Positions 7,664-14,840 of a DNA stretch of 48,372 bases are shown in pieces. Under the pieces are notes generated by a model. It saw only the letters and a program-made list of their open reading frames with translations. It was not told the origin of the DNA and made no database searches. This stretch comes from Trebonia kvetii (lineage in GTDB: Bacteria; Actinomycetota; Actinomycetes; Streptosporangiales; Streptosporangiaceae): assembly GCF_007827045.1 (NCBI RefSeq), contig NZ_RPFW01000014.1, positions 1-48,372 of the forward strand, in the 5' to 3' direction. The position numbers and the translations under genes are program-made. Numbering within the stretch: the stretch's first letter is position 1; each line of letters begins with the position of its first letter.

Positions 7664-8071
7664 TCAGGGCAGTTTCAGCACTTCGGCACGGACTCCGGTG
7701 AGCTGATCGAAGCCAGCACTGGCATCAGTGGTGAGCAGGATCCGGCTGGTACTGGCAGCGGTGGCAGCGATCATCATGTCATTGGCAGACCTTGCCCGTC
7801 CCTTTGCCATGGCTTCCACAGCCAGGCGAGCATGTACCCGAGCAATTCCGACGTTGTAGGGCTCGACCGGAAGGCTGGACAAGATCGCCTCTACCCGGAT
7901 TGCCCGTGCCTGGCGGTGCGCTTCGTCGGCGCGTTCCACGCCAACCAGAAGGTCCATCGCGGTGATTGCCGCGATGACGGCGTCGTCAACGCCGAGTACG
8001 CCATCCACGTCGAGCGTGCCGCGCTCAAAGGCGATGAGGACGCCGGTGTCGAGGATAACTCGCCTGGCCAC
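7664..8071 (-). CDS. PIN-domain ribonuclease toxin (VapC-like)
   Basis: A 135-aa PIN protein with RVILDTGVLIAFERG at the N-terminus (first catalytic Asp), an acidic residue in AITAMDLLVGVERAD, and the downstream acidic pair in ANDMMIAATAA and TTDASAGFD. Start is a GTG at 8071 that overlaps the antitoxin reading frame. The set of acidic residues is intact, so RNase activity is plausible. Unrelated in sequence to the PIN protein at 1068-1535 apart from the fold. Confidence 0.85.
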   Translation of the reverse strand: MARRVILDTGVLIAFERGTLDVDGVLGVDDAVIAAITAMDLLVGVERADEAHRQARAIRVEAILSSLPVEPYNVGIARVHARLAVEAMAKGRARSANDMMIAATAASTSRILLTTDASAGFDQLTGVRAEVLKLP

Positions 8072-8319
8072 GCGTGAACCTCATCACCGAACGTGGATCG
8101 CAGGTCATCATGCACGCGCTCAAGGTCGTCCGCGAAGCCGACGTCCGCTGGATTATCGCGCAAGGCGGCCTTGAGCAGGTCAGCGGACGTCCGCCGCTCC
8201 GGGACGAGCCGACCAACGGGTACCCCGTCACGCGTGATGACGACAGTCTCGCCATGCTCGACCGCATCGAGGATGTTGGCAAAGCTTCGTGCCGCTTGCG
8301 TGGCTGTCACCGCAATCAT
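7891..8319 (-). CDS. Phd/YefM-type antitoxin with unusually long overlap into the toxin gene
   Basis: Residues 1-45 are a Phd/YefM antitoxin head (AVTATQAARSFANILDAVEH, VITRDGVPVGRLVP), followed by a helical toxin-binding part ending near DLRSTFGDEVHAW. The frame then stays open for about 60 further codons inside the PIN gene (181 bp overlap), giving a Ser/Thr/Pro-rich tail that does not look like a natural domain. A one-base shift near 8085 would give a TGA just upstream of the toxin GTG, so the native stop may have been lost by a frameshift, or the tail is simply tolerated. The ATG at 8319 is next to the imperfect operator at 8322-8348. Confidence 0.75.
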   Translation of the reverse strand: MIAVTATQAARSFANILDAVEHGETVVITRDGVPVGRLVPERRTSADLLKAALRDNPADVGFADDLERVHDDLRSTFGDEVHAWPGELSSTPASSSPLSAARSTWMAYSALTTPSSRQSPRWTFWLAWNAPTKRTARHGQSG

Positions 8320-8321
8320 GA

Positions 8322-8348
8322 ATACATACTATCAGATCTAGTTTGTTT
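8322..8348. promoter_or_regulatory. Imperfect inverted repeat upstream of the second Phd/PIN operon
   Basis: ATACATACTA (8322-8331) and TAGTTTGTTT (8339-8348) pair at 8 of 10 positions around a 7-bp centre containing AGATC, in an AT-rich patch directly before the antitoxin ATG. Probable autoregulatory operator. Confidence 0.5.
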
Positions 8349-8371
8349 ATGCGTATGAGTGGCCTGGCGGG

Positions 8372-8669
8372 CTAGGTGGCGGTCGCGTCGCTGATGGCCT
8401 GGCGAAGGGCGGCTCGGAAGGCGCGGATCGCCGGGTGCCCGGCGGCGCCGGCCCGGACGCCGGTGGTGAGCGGCGATGCGGGCGGCCGGGCAGCGGCATG
8501 ATCCTGGCGGCCGGGCGGGGAACCGCGGCGAGCAGCAGGCCGGGTATTACCGCGGCGGCGTGCCCGGTCTCCGCCAGATGAATCTGGAGCAGCAGGTCTG
8601 AGGCCACGTAGCGGACATCGGGCTCGAAGCCCGCCTCACGGCAGGCGTTGCGCGCCCACTGGCCAGGTG
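8372..8669 (-). pseudogene. 3' remnant of a LysR-family regulator
   Basis: Read on the minus strand, the segment gives QWARNACREAGFEPDVRY, a stretch ending ETGHAAAVIPGLL, and after a one-base frame change near 8475 LTTGVRAGAAGHPAIRAF, ending in RQAISDATAT and a TAG at 8372. This is the C-terminal half of a LysR substrate-binding domain. The DNA-binding half is absent. Its 5' side is joined directly to the nasA remnant near 8665-8680, so a deletion has fused the two genes. Confidence 0.7.
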
Positions 8670-10341
8670 CGGTGTCCGTCCGGCGTCGCGAACCGGTCGA
8701 GGAACATCCGCGGCGTGCCCGGGTGGTCCGGCGCTGGGCACGGCCAGAACACGCCGTCCTCGGCGGCGATCCGTTCGTAGCTGATCCCCGTTTAGTCGGC
8801 GGGGCCGCCCGCGCTCGCCAGGCGCAGTTCGCCGAAGACCCGCTCCGGATCCGGGTCCCACTCCCCCGGCGCGCCGAGCCGACGCGCGAGCGCGGCGATC
8901 ACTTCCAGGTCGGTTCGCACCCCGGCGGGCGGCGGGGCCGCCCGGCGGCGCAGCAGCACCCGGCCCTCCAGGTTCGTCATCGTCCCCGTTTCCTCCGCCC
9001 ATTGCGCGACTGGCAGGACCACGTCCGCGAGCGCGGCCGTTTCTGAAAGCAGCGGGTCGCAGACGGCGAGAAAGTCGAGCGCCGCGAGCCGCCCGGCGAT
9101 GCGGCCCGCGGCAGGGGAGGACACCGCGACGTTGGAACCCGCGACGAGCAGCGCGCGTACCCCGTCGGGCGTGCCGAGCGAGTCGAGCAGCTCGAACGCC
9201 GAGCGGCCGGGCCCGGGGATGAGCGCGGGGTCGACACCCCAGACGGCCGCGACGTGCGCGCGGGCCCCCTGATCGTCGATGCGCCGGTAGCCGGGGAGCT
9301 GATCGGCCTTCTGCCCGTGCTCACGCCCGCCCTGCCCGTTGCCCTGGCCGGTCAGGCAGCCGTAACCGCTGCCTCGCGTGCCGGGCAGGCCGAGCGCCAA
9401 GGCGAGGTTGATGAACGCGGACACCGTGTCGGTGCCCTTGCTGTGCTGCTCCGCGCCGCGGGCGGTCAGCACGACCGCGCGTTCGGCCTCGGCGAGCATG
9501 CGTGCCGCCGCCCGCTGCTCCGCCACCGTGACGCCGGTGATCCGTTCCACGCGCTCCGGCCAGTAGGCCGCCGCCAGCTGGCTGGTCTCTTCGAAGCCCG
9601 AGGTGCGCGACTCTCTTCGAAGCCCGAGGTGCGCGACGCGATGTAATCCTTGTCGACGAGGCCCTCGGCGATCGCGATGTGCAGCAGGCCGTTGGCCAGC
9701 GCCAGGTCGGTCCCCGGCGTCACCTGCAGGTGCAGCGTCGCGCGGCGGGCGGTCGGCGTCCGCCGCGGATCGATGACGATCAGGGCGCCGCCGCCTTCCT
9801 GCTGGTCGGACAGCCAGCGGGTGAACGGCGGCATCGTCTCCGCCGCGTTGCCGCCTGCCAGCATGATCACGTCCGCGCCTGCCAGGTCGGGCAGCGGGAA
9901 CGGCAGCCCGCGGTCGATGCCGAACGCCCGGGCGGACGCCGCCGCGGCCGACGACATGCAGAACCGGCCGTTGTAGTCGATGCTCGCGGTGCGCAGCCCC
10001 ACCCGGGCGAACTTGCCCAGCCAGTAGGGCTTCTCGTTGGTGAGGCCGCCGCCGCCGAACACCCCGGCGCTGTCCCTGCCGTGCGCCGCCTGCGCCCGGC
10101 GGAACTCGGCGGCGACCCGGTCGAGCGCCTCGTCCCAGCCGACGGGGCGCAGCGGCGCGTCACGGCGTTCGCGCATCAGCGGGCTGGTCAACCGCTCGCC
10201 CGGGGACAGGAGGTGCGCGGCGGTCCAGCCCTTCTGGCACAGGCCGCCGCGGTTGGTCGGGAAGTCGCGAGTGCCGACCTCCAGCGTGCCGTTAGCCGGG
10301 CGCAACGACATGCCGCACTGGAGTGAGCAGTACGGCCCCCG
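8670..10341 (-). pseudogene. nasA: Decayed assimilatory nitrate reductase catalytic subunit (nasA-like)
   Basis: Molybdopterin oxidoreductase sequence with NasA-like blocks: YCSLQCGMSLRPANGTLEV, FPTNRGGLCQKGW, IDYNGRFCMSSAAAA, ETMPPFTRWLSDQQ, GCLTGQGNGQGGREHGQK, VVLPVAQWAEETGTMTNLEG and ISYERIAAEDGVFWPC. Four lesions are visible. The 5' end begins in the middle of the Fe-S cysteine motif after a stop at 10342-10344, and the first Cys is gone. A 26-bp tandem duplication (9586-9637) shifts the frame. A nonsense TAA lies at 8792-8794, after which homology continues in the same frame. The C-terminal third is missing where it meets the LysR remnant. It cannot make a working enzyme. Confidence 0.85.
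9586..9637. repeat. 26-bp perfect tandem duplication inside nasA remnant
   Basis: Two identical 26-base units, 9586-9611 and 9612-9637, each starting TCTCTTCGAAGCCCGAGG and ending in GCGCGAC. Removing one unit restores a continuous NasA reading frame from YIASRTSGFEE into the block containing ITGVTVAEQRAAARML. It is therefore a recent inactivating slippage-type duplication. Confidence 0.95.
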
Positions 10342-10464
10342 TTACCCAGGGCCTTCGGCCCCGTTACCGCGGCGAAACGGTTACCTCACCGGTGCGGTAT
10401 GCATGCCGTGATCCTCACGGCAGCCTGCCGAGCATTGTCGTAGCCCCGCTCTACCGTGCTACCT

Positions 10465-10668
10465 ATGGCAAAGGCGGCACGAGTGCTGGCGGCACTGAAA
10501 CGGGACGGGTGGACCGAGACCAGGCGGTCGGGGTCACACCGGGTGCTCGCCAAGGGCGACCAGCAGCGCATTTGGGCCTACCATGATGGTGTGGACTTCG
10601 GCAGCCCGGCGATGGCCAGGATCGCCCGTGACTACGGTTACACCCTTGCTGAACTGCGGGAGCTATAG
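10465..10668 (+). CDS. hicA: HicA-family mRNA interferase toxin
   Basis: A 67-aa double-stranded-RNA-binding-like fold of the HicA/YcfA type. The pattern LAALKRDGWTETRRSGSHRV contains the conserved GW and the catalytic His in GSHR. The central segment WAYHDGVDFGSPAMARIARD resembles the usual HicA second half. Start at the ATG 10465; the C-terminus (GYTLAELREL) overlaps the ribosome site of the next gene. With the HicB-like protein 12 bp downstream it makes a HicAB toxin-antitoxin pair in the standard order. It lies just outside the broken 5' end of nasA and may be part of the insertion that destroyed it. Confidence 0.85.
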   Translation: MAKAARVLAALKRDGWTETRRSGSHRVLAKGDQQRIWAYHDGVDFGSPAMARIARDYGYTLAELREL

Positions 10669-10680
10669 GAGGGTCTGGTG

Positions 10681-10902
10681 ATGAGTGTGCTGCGGGTTGA
10701 GCTGTTTCTCGATGAAGAAGCCGGCAACTGGCACTACCGAGTGCCGGCCCTGCACATCAACGGCGGCGGAACCTCGACTCGTGAGGACGCTGAGCAGGAT
10801 TGCCTGGCTGCCATCGCGTTCGCCCTAGAGGGTGACCCTCGAGACTACGATTCAGAGGCTGAGACTCTCAACCTCGATGTGAGCGTGCAGCCAGCAGCCT
10901 GA
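10681..10902 (+). CDS. hicB: HicB-like antitoxin (minimal, no DNA-binding domain)
   Basis: A 73-aa protein with the partly degraded RNase H-like HicB fold: VELFLDEEAGNWHYRVPALH, then GGGTSTREDAEQDCLAAIAF. There is no added helix-turn-helix or ribbon-helix-helix domain, so autoregulation would need another factor. An excellent ribosome site (AGGAGGG at 10667-10673) favours the ATG at 10681; GTG at 10678 is the alternative. Cotranscribed with hicA and followed by a strong terminator hairpin. Confidence 0.8.
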   Translation: MSVLRVELFLDEEAGNWHYRVPALHINGGGTSTREDAEQDCLAAIAFALEGDPRDYDSEAETLNLDVSVQPAA

Positions 10903-10914
10903 AGATCATTACCG

Positions 10915-10966
10915 AAATGCCCTTGCCATTGCCGGGACCAGGACCCCGGTAATGAAAAAGGCATTT
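10915..10966 (+). terminator. Long stem-loop terminator after hicAB
   Basis: Outer arms AAATGCC (10915-10921) and GGCATTT (10960-10966) enclose an inner stem CATTGCCGGG (10927-10936) with CCCGGTAATG (10945-10954; one G-T pair). It lies between the hicB stop and the convergent DapA-family gene and could stop transcription from both sides. Confidence 0.75.
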
Positions 10967-10993
10967 GCGTTGGACCGCGGTTGCGCGGGCGGG

Positions 10994-11896
10994 CTAGAGG
11001 ATGCCTAGGGTTGATAGGCGGGCGGCGACGGCAGCGGCTTCCTCGTCGGTCAGGGAGCGCCGGGGCGGGACCAGGGCGCGGCCGGGAACGACGCCCAGGG
11101 TGGCCATCGCCGACTTGAGGGCGGCGGGGCTGGTGCCGGCCGTTAGGGCCGACTGGACGGCGCGGAGTTTTGCCTCGTGGCGGAGGGCGTCGTCTACCTT
11201 GCCTGCCAGGACGGCCTCGTAGGTCGCGACTACCGTCTCTGGGACCAGGTTCGCGCTCGCGCAAATGGTGCCGCGGGCGCCGGCCAGCAGGTAGGAGACG
11301 AGCAGCGTGTCGGTGCCGGTGAGGACGGAGAAGTGGGCCGCCTCGTCGCCGACGGCGGCCAGCGCGTCGAGCAGTGCGGTGGCGTAGTTGAGGTCCCTGC
11401 CCGAGTCCTTCAGGCCGGCCACGTTGGGGTGTGCGGCTAGCACGGCGGCGGCCGGCGGGGCGATCTGGATCTTGGTGTAGACGGGGATGTTGTACAGGAC
11501 CAGGGGCAGCGCGGTCTCGTCGGCCAGCCGGGAGAAGTAGGCCAGCTGCTCGGCCGGCTCAAGCGGGTAGTAGGCCGGGGGTGCGGCTAGCACGGCGGTG
11601 GCGCCGTGAGCGGAGTAGGCGGCTATCTCGGCGACGGCCTGTTCGTGGTTGTGGGCGAAGACGCCGGGGATGACCGGCATGCCCGCGGGCACCGAACTGG
11701 CGACGGTGTCCGTCACGGCGAGCCGCTGCTCCAGGCCGAGGCTGAACCCCTCGCCCGTCGAGCCGACCGGGCTGATGCCGGTCACGCCCCGCGCGACGAG
11801 GCACTCAGTCAGGGCGCGGAGCGCTCCGTGGTCTACCTGGCCGCCGGAGTCGACGGGGGTAAGCAGGGCAACGATGACACCCGCAAGAACTGGCAC
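10994..11896 (-). CDS. Dihydrodipicolinate synthase (DapA) family lyase/aldolase
   Basis: A 300-aa TIM-barrel protein. The Schiff-base lysine is K163 in NVAGLKDSGRDL and the conserved tyrosine is Y135 in LVLYNIPVYT. The substrate loop reads SPVGSTGEGFSL, with GST in place of the GTT of true DHDPS, and the first strand region VALLTPVDSGGQVD is typical. It is more likely a sugar-acid or keto-acid aldolase of the N-acetylneuraminate lyase/DHDPS superfamily than the lysine-pathway enzyme; no lysine genes are nearby. It begins 9 bp downstream of the dps stop on the same strand, so the two may be cotranscribed. Confidence 0.85.
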   Translation of the reverse strand: MPVLAGVIVALLTPVDSGGQVDHGALRALTECLVARGVTGISPVGSTGEGFSLGLEQRLAVTDTVASSVPAGMPVIPGVFAHNHEQAVAEIAAYSAHGATAVLAAPPAYYPLEPAEQLAYFSRLADETALPLVLYNIPVYTKIQIAPPAAAVLAAHPNVAGLKDSGRDLNYATALLDALAAVGDEAAHFSVLTGTDTLLVSYLLAGARGTICASANLVPETVVATYEAVLAGKVDDALRHEAKLRAVQSALTAGTSPAALKSAMATLGVVPGRALVPPRRSLTDEEAAAVAARLSTLGIL

Positions 11897-11905
11897 CGGG
11901 TCATA

Positions 11906-12469
11906 TTACTTCTTGGCGGTCTTCGCCCCGCGCCGCGCCCGCTTGGCGGCCGCGGTTTCCGTCTCGGCGCCGGCGGTGCTCAGTACCCCGTCCGCGGACT
12001 CCAGGTGAGCACGGACGAACCACTGGAACTGCTCGAGCTGGCCTGTCTGCTCGATCAGCATCTCCTGCGAGATCAGGTCGAGGTTCTCCGTCTCGTCGAT
12101 CGCGCCGCGGTACGCCTCGATGATCCCGCGGTAGACCAGGTCCAGGGCGCCGAGGTGCGCGATCGCGTCGGCGCGGCCGATGGAGTAGTCATCCCAGTCG
12201 CGCTGCTTGACCAGCGCCCCCGGGGTGCCCACGGGCGACCCGCCGAGCGCCGCCATCCGCTCCGCGGTCACGTCGGCCATCGTGCGGACCGCGTCGACCT
12301 GCGGGTCGAGCATCGTGTGGACGGCGATGAAGTGCGGCCCCGTCACGTTCCAGTGCACGTGCTTGAGGGTCAGCGCGAGGTCGTTCAGCGAGTTGAGCCG
12401 GTCCTGCAGCAGGTCGATCACCCGCTCGGCGGTTTCGGTCTTCAGCCCTGGCACGGTGTACGTCACCAT
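11906..12469 (-). CDS. dps: Dps-type ferritin (DNA-binding protein from starved cells)
   Basis: A 187-aa four-helix-bundle protein. The intersubunit ferroxidase ligands are in the signature LKHVHWNVTGPHFIAVHTML (H39, H51, and D55 just after), and LEQFQWFVRAHLE is the matching last helix. The C-terminal tail (about residues 170-187) is rich in Lys and Arg (AAAKRARRGAKTAKK), as in Dps proteins that bind and compact DNA through a basic tail. It would store iron, remove peroxide and protect DNA in stationary phase. It is the first gene of the minus-strand pair with the DapA-family gene. Confidence 0.93.
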   Translation of the reverse strand: MVTYTVPGLKTETAERVIDLLQDRLNSLNDLALTLKHVHWNVTGPHFIAVHTMLDPQVDAVRTMADVTAERMAALGGSPVGTPGALVKQRDWDDYSIGRADAIAHLGALDLVYRGIIEAYRGAIDETENLDLISQEMLIEQTGQLEQFQWFVRAHLESADGVLSTAGAETETAAAKRARRGAKTAKK

Positions 12470-12625
12470 TCGCGATCACCCTTCTCTGTGCGCGTCGTTG
12501 TCGATCACCTGCAGCTACCAAGAACCGGCCGGGCTAACCATCTCCCCGGCGGAGACGCGTGAGCGGGCGTGACAAGCTGGGCAGGGACAGAGCAGTAACA
12601 GCAGGCAAGTGGCGAGGAGAGTGAG

Positions 12626-12940
12626 ATGACGGCAGGAAACGACGACGAGTTCCCCGCGGAGTTCCACCGGGAGCGCCGCGAGCACGGCGGGGCGTCGCAG
12701 CGTCTGAACGACGACCAACTCGCCGAGCTCACCGAGGAGGAGCGGGTCGCGGCCGGCCTTGACGATTACGACCCCGATCAGGTGCCGCCGGCCACCGACA
12801 CGCCACCCGAGGGCGAGGACATCAGGCAGACGGAGGAATACCAGGAAGAGCGCGCCGAACTCCGCCGGGAGATCGACGACGGCGAAATCCGCGACCCTGG
12901 ACCCTCCGACCCGTTCCCGCCTACCCGCTACAAGGACTAA
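12626..12940 (+). CDS. Small acidic hydrophilic protein, function unknown
   Basis: A 104-aa protein almost without hydrophobic stretches and very rich in Asp, Glu and Arg, with a conserved-looking core LNDDQLAELTEEERVAAGL followed by DDYDPDQVPPATDTPP and a helical EEYQEERAELRREIDDGEI. Probably partly disordered. A good ribosome site (GAGGAGAG) precedes the ATG. I recall similar hypothetical proteins in other actinomycetes but no role is known. It is divergent from dps and followed by the large palindrome at 12961-13004. Confidence 0.7.
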   Translation: MTAGNDDEFPAEFHRERREHGGASQRLNDDQLAELTEEERVAAGLDDYDPDQVPPATDTPPEGEDIRQTEEYQEERAELRREIDDGEIRDPGPSDPFPPTRYKD

Positions 12941-12960
12941 TGGCAGGCACCGCACTCGCT

Positions 12961-13004
12961 AAGAATGTACCGCTGGGCCGGAGCCGGCCCAGCGGTACAT
13001 TCTT
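12961..13004. terminator. 44-bp near-perfect palindrome, probable bidirectional terminator
   Basis: A perfect 21-bp inverted repeat (12961-12981 with 12984-13004; left arm begins AAGAATGTACCGCTGGGCC) separated by only 2 bases. The left arm starts with AAGAA and the right ends with TTCTT, giving a short T-run on both strands. It starts 20 bp after the stop of the small acidic protein. The length and perfection exceed most terminators here, so another role (cruciform, recombination site or RNA element) is possible. Confidence 0.6.
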
Positions 13005-13091
13005 GCTGGCAGTGGGCCTGCGGAGCGGTTGCCGGAGGGGCGGCAGAGGCCGTGGGGACTTGCGTGGCTGGTGAGTGGCGGGTCGGGGAGC

Positions 13092-13268
13092 CGCGACGCA
13101 AGGCCACTGTTCCCGTACCCGACCGAGGTCAAGTACGCGGGGCACGGCAGCGTCAAGACGGCATCCAGCTACACGCCGTACACGCCGGGCTCCGCCGTCC
13201 ACAAGGACGACTACAAGTGGGCGGGTTACCCGTTCACTTCCGGCTACGAACAGTGGTGCACGCTGACG
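13092..13268 (+). pseudogene. 3' remnant of a tannase/feruloyl-esterase-family gene
   Basis: The frame gives DARPLFPYPTEVKYAGHG, then SYTPYTPGSAVHKDDYKW and a closing SGYEQWCTL. RPLFPYP-x-V-x-Y-x-GHGS followed by DDYKWAG and WC is what I recall of the C-terminus of the tannase/feruloyl esterase family. The rest of the enzyme (signal peptide, catalytic Ser/Asp/His domains) is absent, and the sequence upstream up to the palindrome is unrelated. The frame continues past the conserved end to 13343. Confidence 0.55.
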
Positions 13269-13375
13269 ACGACAGCAAGTCGCTCGTCTGCCGCCGCTAA
13301 CGGCGTGGCCAGCACAATCGCCCTGGCGGGCGCCATTCGGTAGCGCCGCCAGGACCCGCCGGCGACGATGTGACC

Positions 13376-14377
13376 ATGAGGATCATCGTCACCGGCGGCG
13401 CGGGGTTCGTCGGGACGCTGCTCGCCAGGCGGCTGCTCGCTGGACCGGTCGCGATCGGCGGCGCGGCGCCCGTCTCGGTCGACGAGCTCTACCTCGTCGA
13501 TCTTGCCGCGCTGCCGCCCGACGTGGCCGCCGACCCACGGGTCCGCCCGGTCACCGGCGACCTGCCGCTGCTGCTCGGCGATAGCGCCTCCCCCCATCTT
13601 CCGGGCGACGCCGACGCCATCTTCCACCTCGCCGCGGTGCCGAGCGCCGGCGCCGAGGCCGACTTCGAGCTGGGGATGCACACCAATCTGCACGGGACGC
13701 TCGCGGTGCTTGACCGCGCCAGGCGGCAGGTGCGCACGCCGGTGCTCGTCTTCTCCAGCACGCTCGCCGTGTTCGGCACTGACCCGGCGACTGGCCCGGC
13801 GGCCGGGCCGCCGAGTCCCCTCAGCGACGGCACCCTGCCAACGCCGCAGTCCAGCTACGGCAGCCAGAAGTTCGCCGCCGAGCAGTTCGTGGCCGACTAC
13901 ACCCGGCGTGGCTTCGTGCGCGGGCGCTGCGTGCGGCTGATGACGGTGGTGGTGCGCCCGGGCAAGCCCAACGCCGCGGCGTCCAGCTTCATGTCCGGCA
14001 TCATCCGCGAGCCGCTGGCCGGCGTCAGGGCGGCCTGCCCGGTGCCGGACGACACGCCGATCGCGCTGTCCTCGCCGAGCCGCACCCTGGAGGGGATCCT
14101 GCGCGCCGCCGCCGTCGGTGACGGCGACTGGGGCAGCAGGACCGCGATGAACCTGCCCGCGCTGACCACCACGCCCCGCGAGATGGCCGCGGCCATGGAC
14201 CGGGTGGCGGGAAGGGCCGTCAGCGACCTGATCGACTGGACCGACGACCCCGCGATCGGCGCCATCGTCCGCAGTTGGCCGGCCGTGGTCGACACGCCGC
14301 GGGCCAGGACGCTCGGGCTGCTGCCGGTCGAATCGTTCGACGACGTCGTGCGCGAGTACCTGGGCGGCGCAGGCTAG
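13376..14377 (+). CDS. NAD-dependent epimerase/dehydrogenase, D-erythronate dehydrogenase (DenD)-like
   Basis: A 333-aa extended short-chain dehydrogenase. NAD-binding motif IIVTGGAGFVGTLLARRLL is at the start, the active-site YxxxK is in SSYGSQKFAAEQFV, and the upstream Ser is in VFSSTLAVFG. The block VRPGKPNAAASSFMSGIIRE is characteristic of the DenD-like subgroup, which oxidises four-carbon sugar acids. The partner genes of that pathway (OtnK/DenK, OtnC, OtnI types) are not adjacent, so the assignment to D-erythronate is by similarity only. ATG at 13376 gives MRIIVTGG; GTG at 13370 is two codons upstream. Confidence 0.85.
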   Translation: MRIIVTGGAGFVGTLLARRLLAGPVAIGGAAPVSVDELYLVDLAALPPDVAADPRVRPVTGDLPLLLGDSASPHLPGDADAIFHLAAVPSAGAEADFELGMHTNLHGTLAVLDRARRQVRTPVLVFSSTLAVFGTDPATGPAAGPPSPLSDGTLPTPQSSYGSQKFAAEQFVADYTRRGFVRGRCVRLMTVVVRPGKPNAAASSFMSGIIREPLAGVRAACPVPDDTPIALSSPSRTLEGILRAAAVGDGDWGSRTAMNLPALTTTPREMAAAMDRVAGRAVSDLIDWTDDPAIGAIVRSWPAVVDTPRARTLGLLPVESFDDVVREYLGGAG

Positions 14378-14446
14378 TCCCACGACCGGTTTAGCAAGAT
14401 CCGCCGATGCCGTCGGGCGTATGCGTTCCGCTGGGGACCCACGACG

Positions 14447-14737
14447 CTACCTGGCCGCGAACGCCTCCACGCCGCCGGACTTGGTGCCGATGTAGAGGAT
14501 GCCGCTGGCGATGACCGGGGCGGTTCGCCGCTGCCGCGCCTGTCGCCAGCAACAGGACAGCGCCGACGGCGCCTGCCGCGCGATCCGCCCGTTCAGCGCG
14601 ACCGCCTCCGATTCTCTGGAGTTCCCAGTGGCCGGTAACGGGATCATCTTGCCGCAGGCCTCATCATTCCCGCCGTTGTTGTAGACGCCCGATCGTCCCG
14701 CTTGGAGTACACCCGGAATGGGCGAACGGCGGCACAT
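14447..14737 (-). pseudogene. Remnant of a PQQ-like beta-propeller protein
   Basis: The minus-strand frame ends in APVIASGILYIGTKSGGVEAF, the final blade motif of PQQ-like (WD-like) propellers, where G-x-x-Y-x-G-T-x-x-G-x-V-x-A is repeated. Upstream, TGNSRESEAVALNGRI resembles a blade strand with lost Trp, and the region between has no good motif. The N-terminal part and any signal peptide are missing. I take it as a decayed tail of a secreted propeller protein rather than a functional small gene. Confidence 0.45.
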
Positions 14738-14766
14738 GAGGGGATCCGGTGGCCGGACCGTAACGG

Positions 14767-14819
14767 CACGGACCCGTTCGGGATGATGATCTTTAGTCTT
14801 TTTCCCGAACGGGTTCGTG
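14767..14819 (-). terminator. Stem-loop terminator downstream of the dabb-like gene
   Basis: Arms 14767-14782 (CACGGACCCGTTCGGG) and 14804-14819 (CCCGAACGGGTTCGTG) pair over 16 bp with one G-T, with a 21-nt AT-rich loop. It lies 21 bp beyond the stop of the minus-strand gene at 14841-15152. Confidence 0.65.
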
Positions 14820-14840
14820 GCTTCGTCTTCCGGCTCAGGC

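Noticed and set aside
10994..11896. Lysine-pathway dihydrodipicolinate synthase (dapA proper)
   Set aside because: The substrate loop has GST in place of GTT and the gene lies with dps, not with lysine genes, so only the superfamily can be stated.
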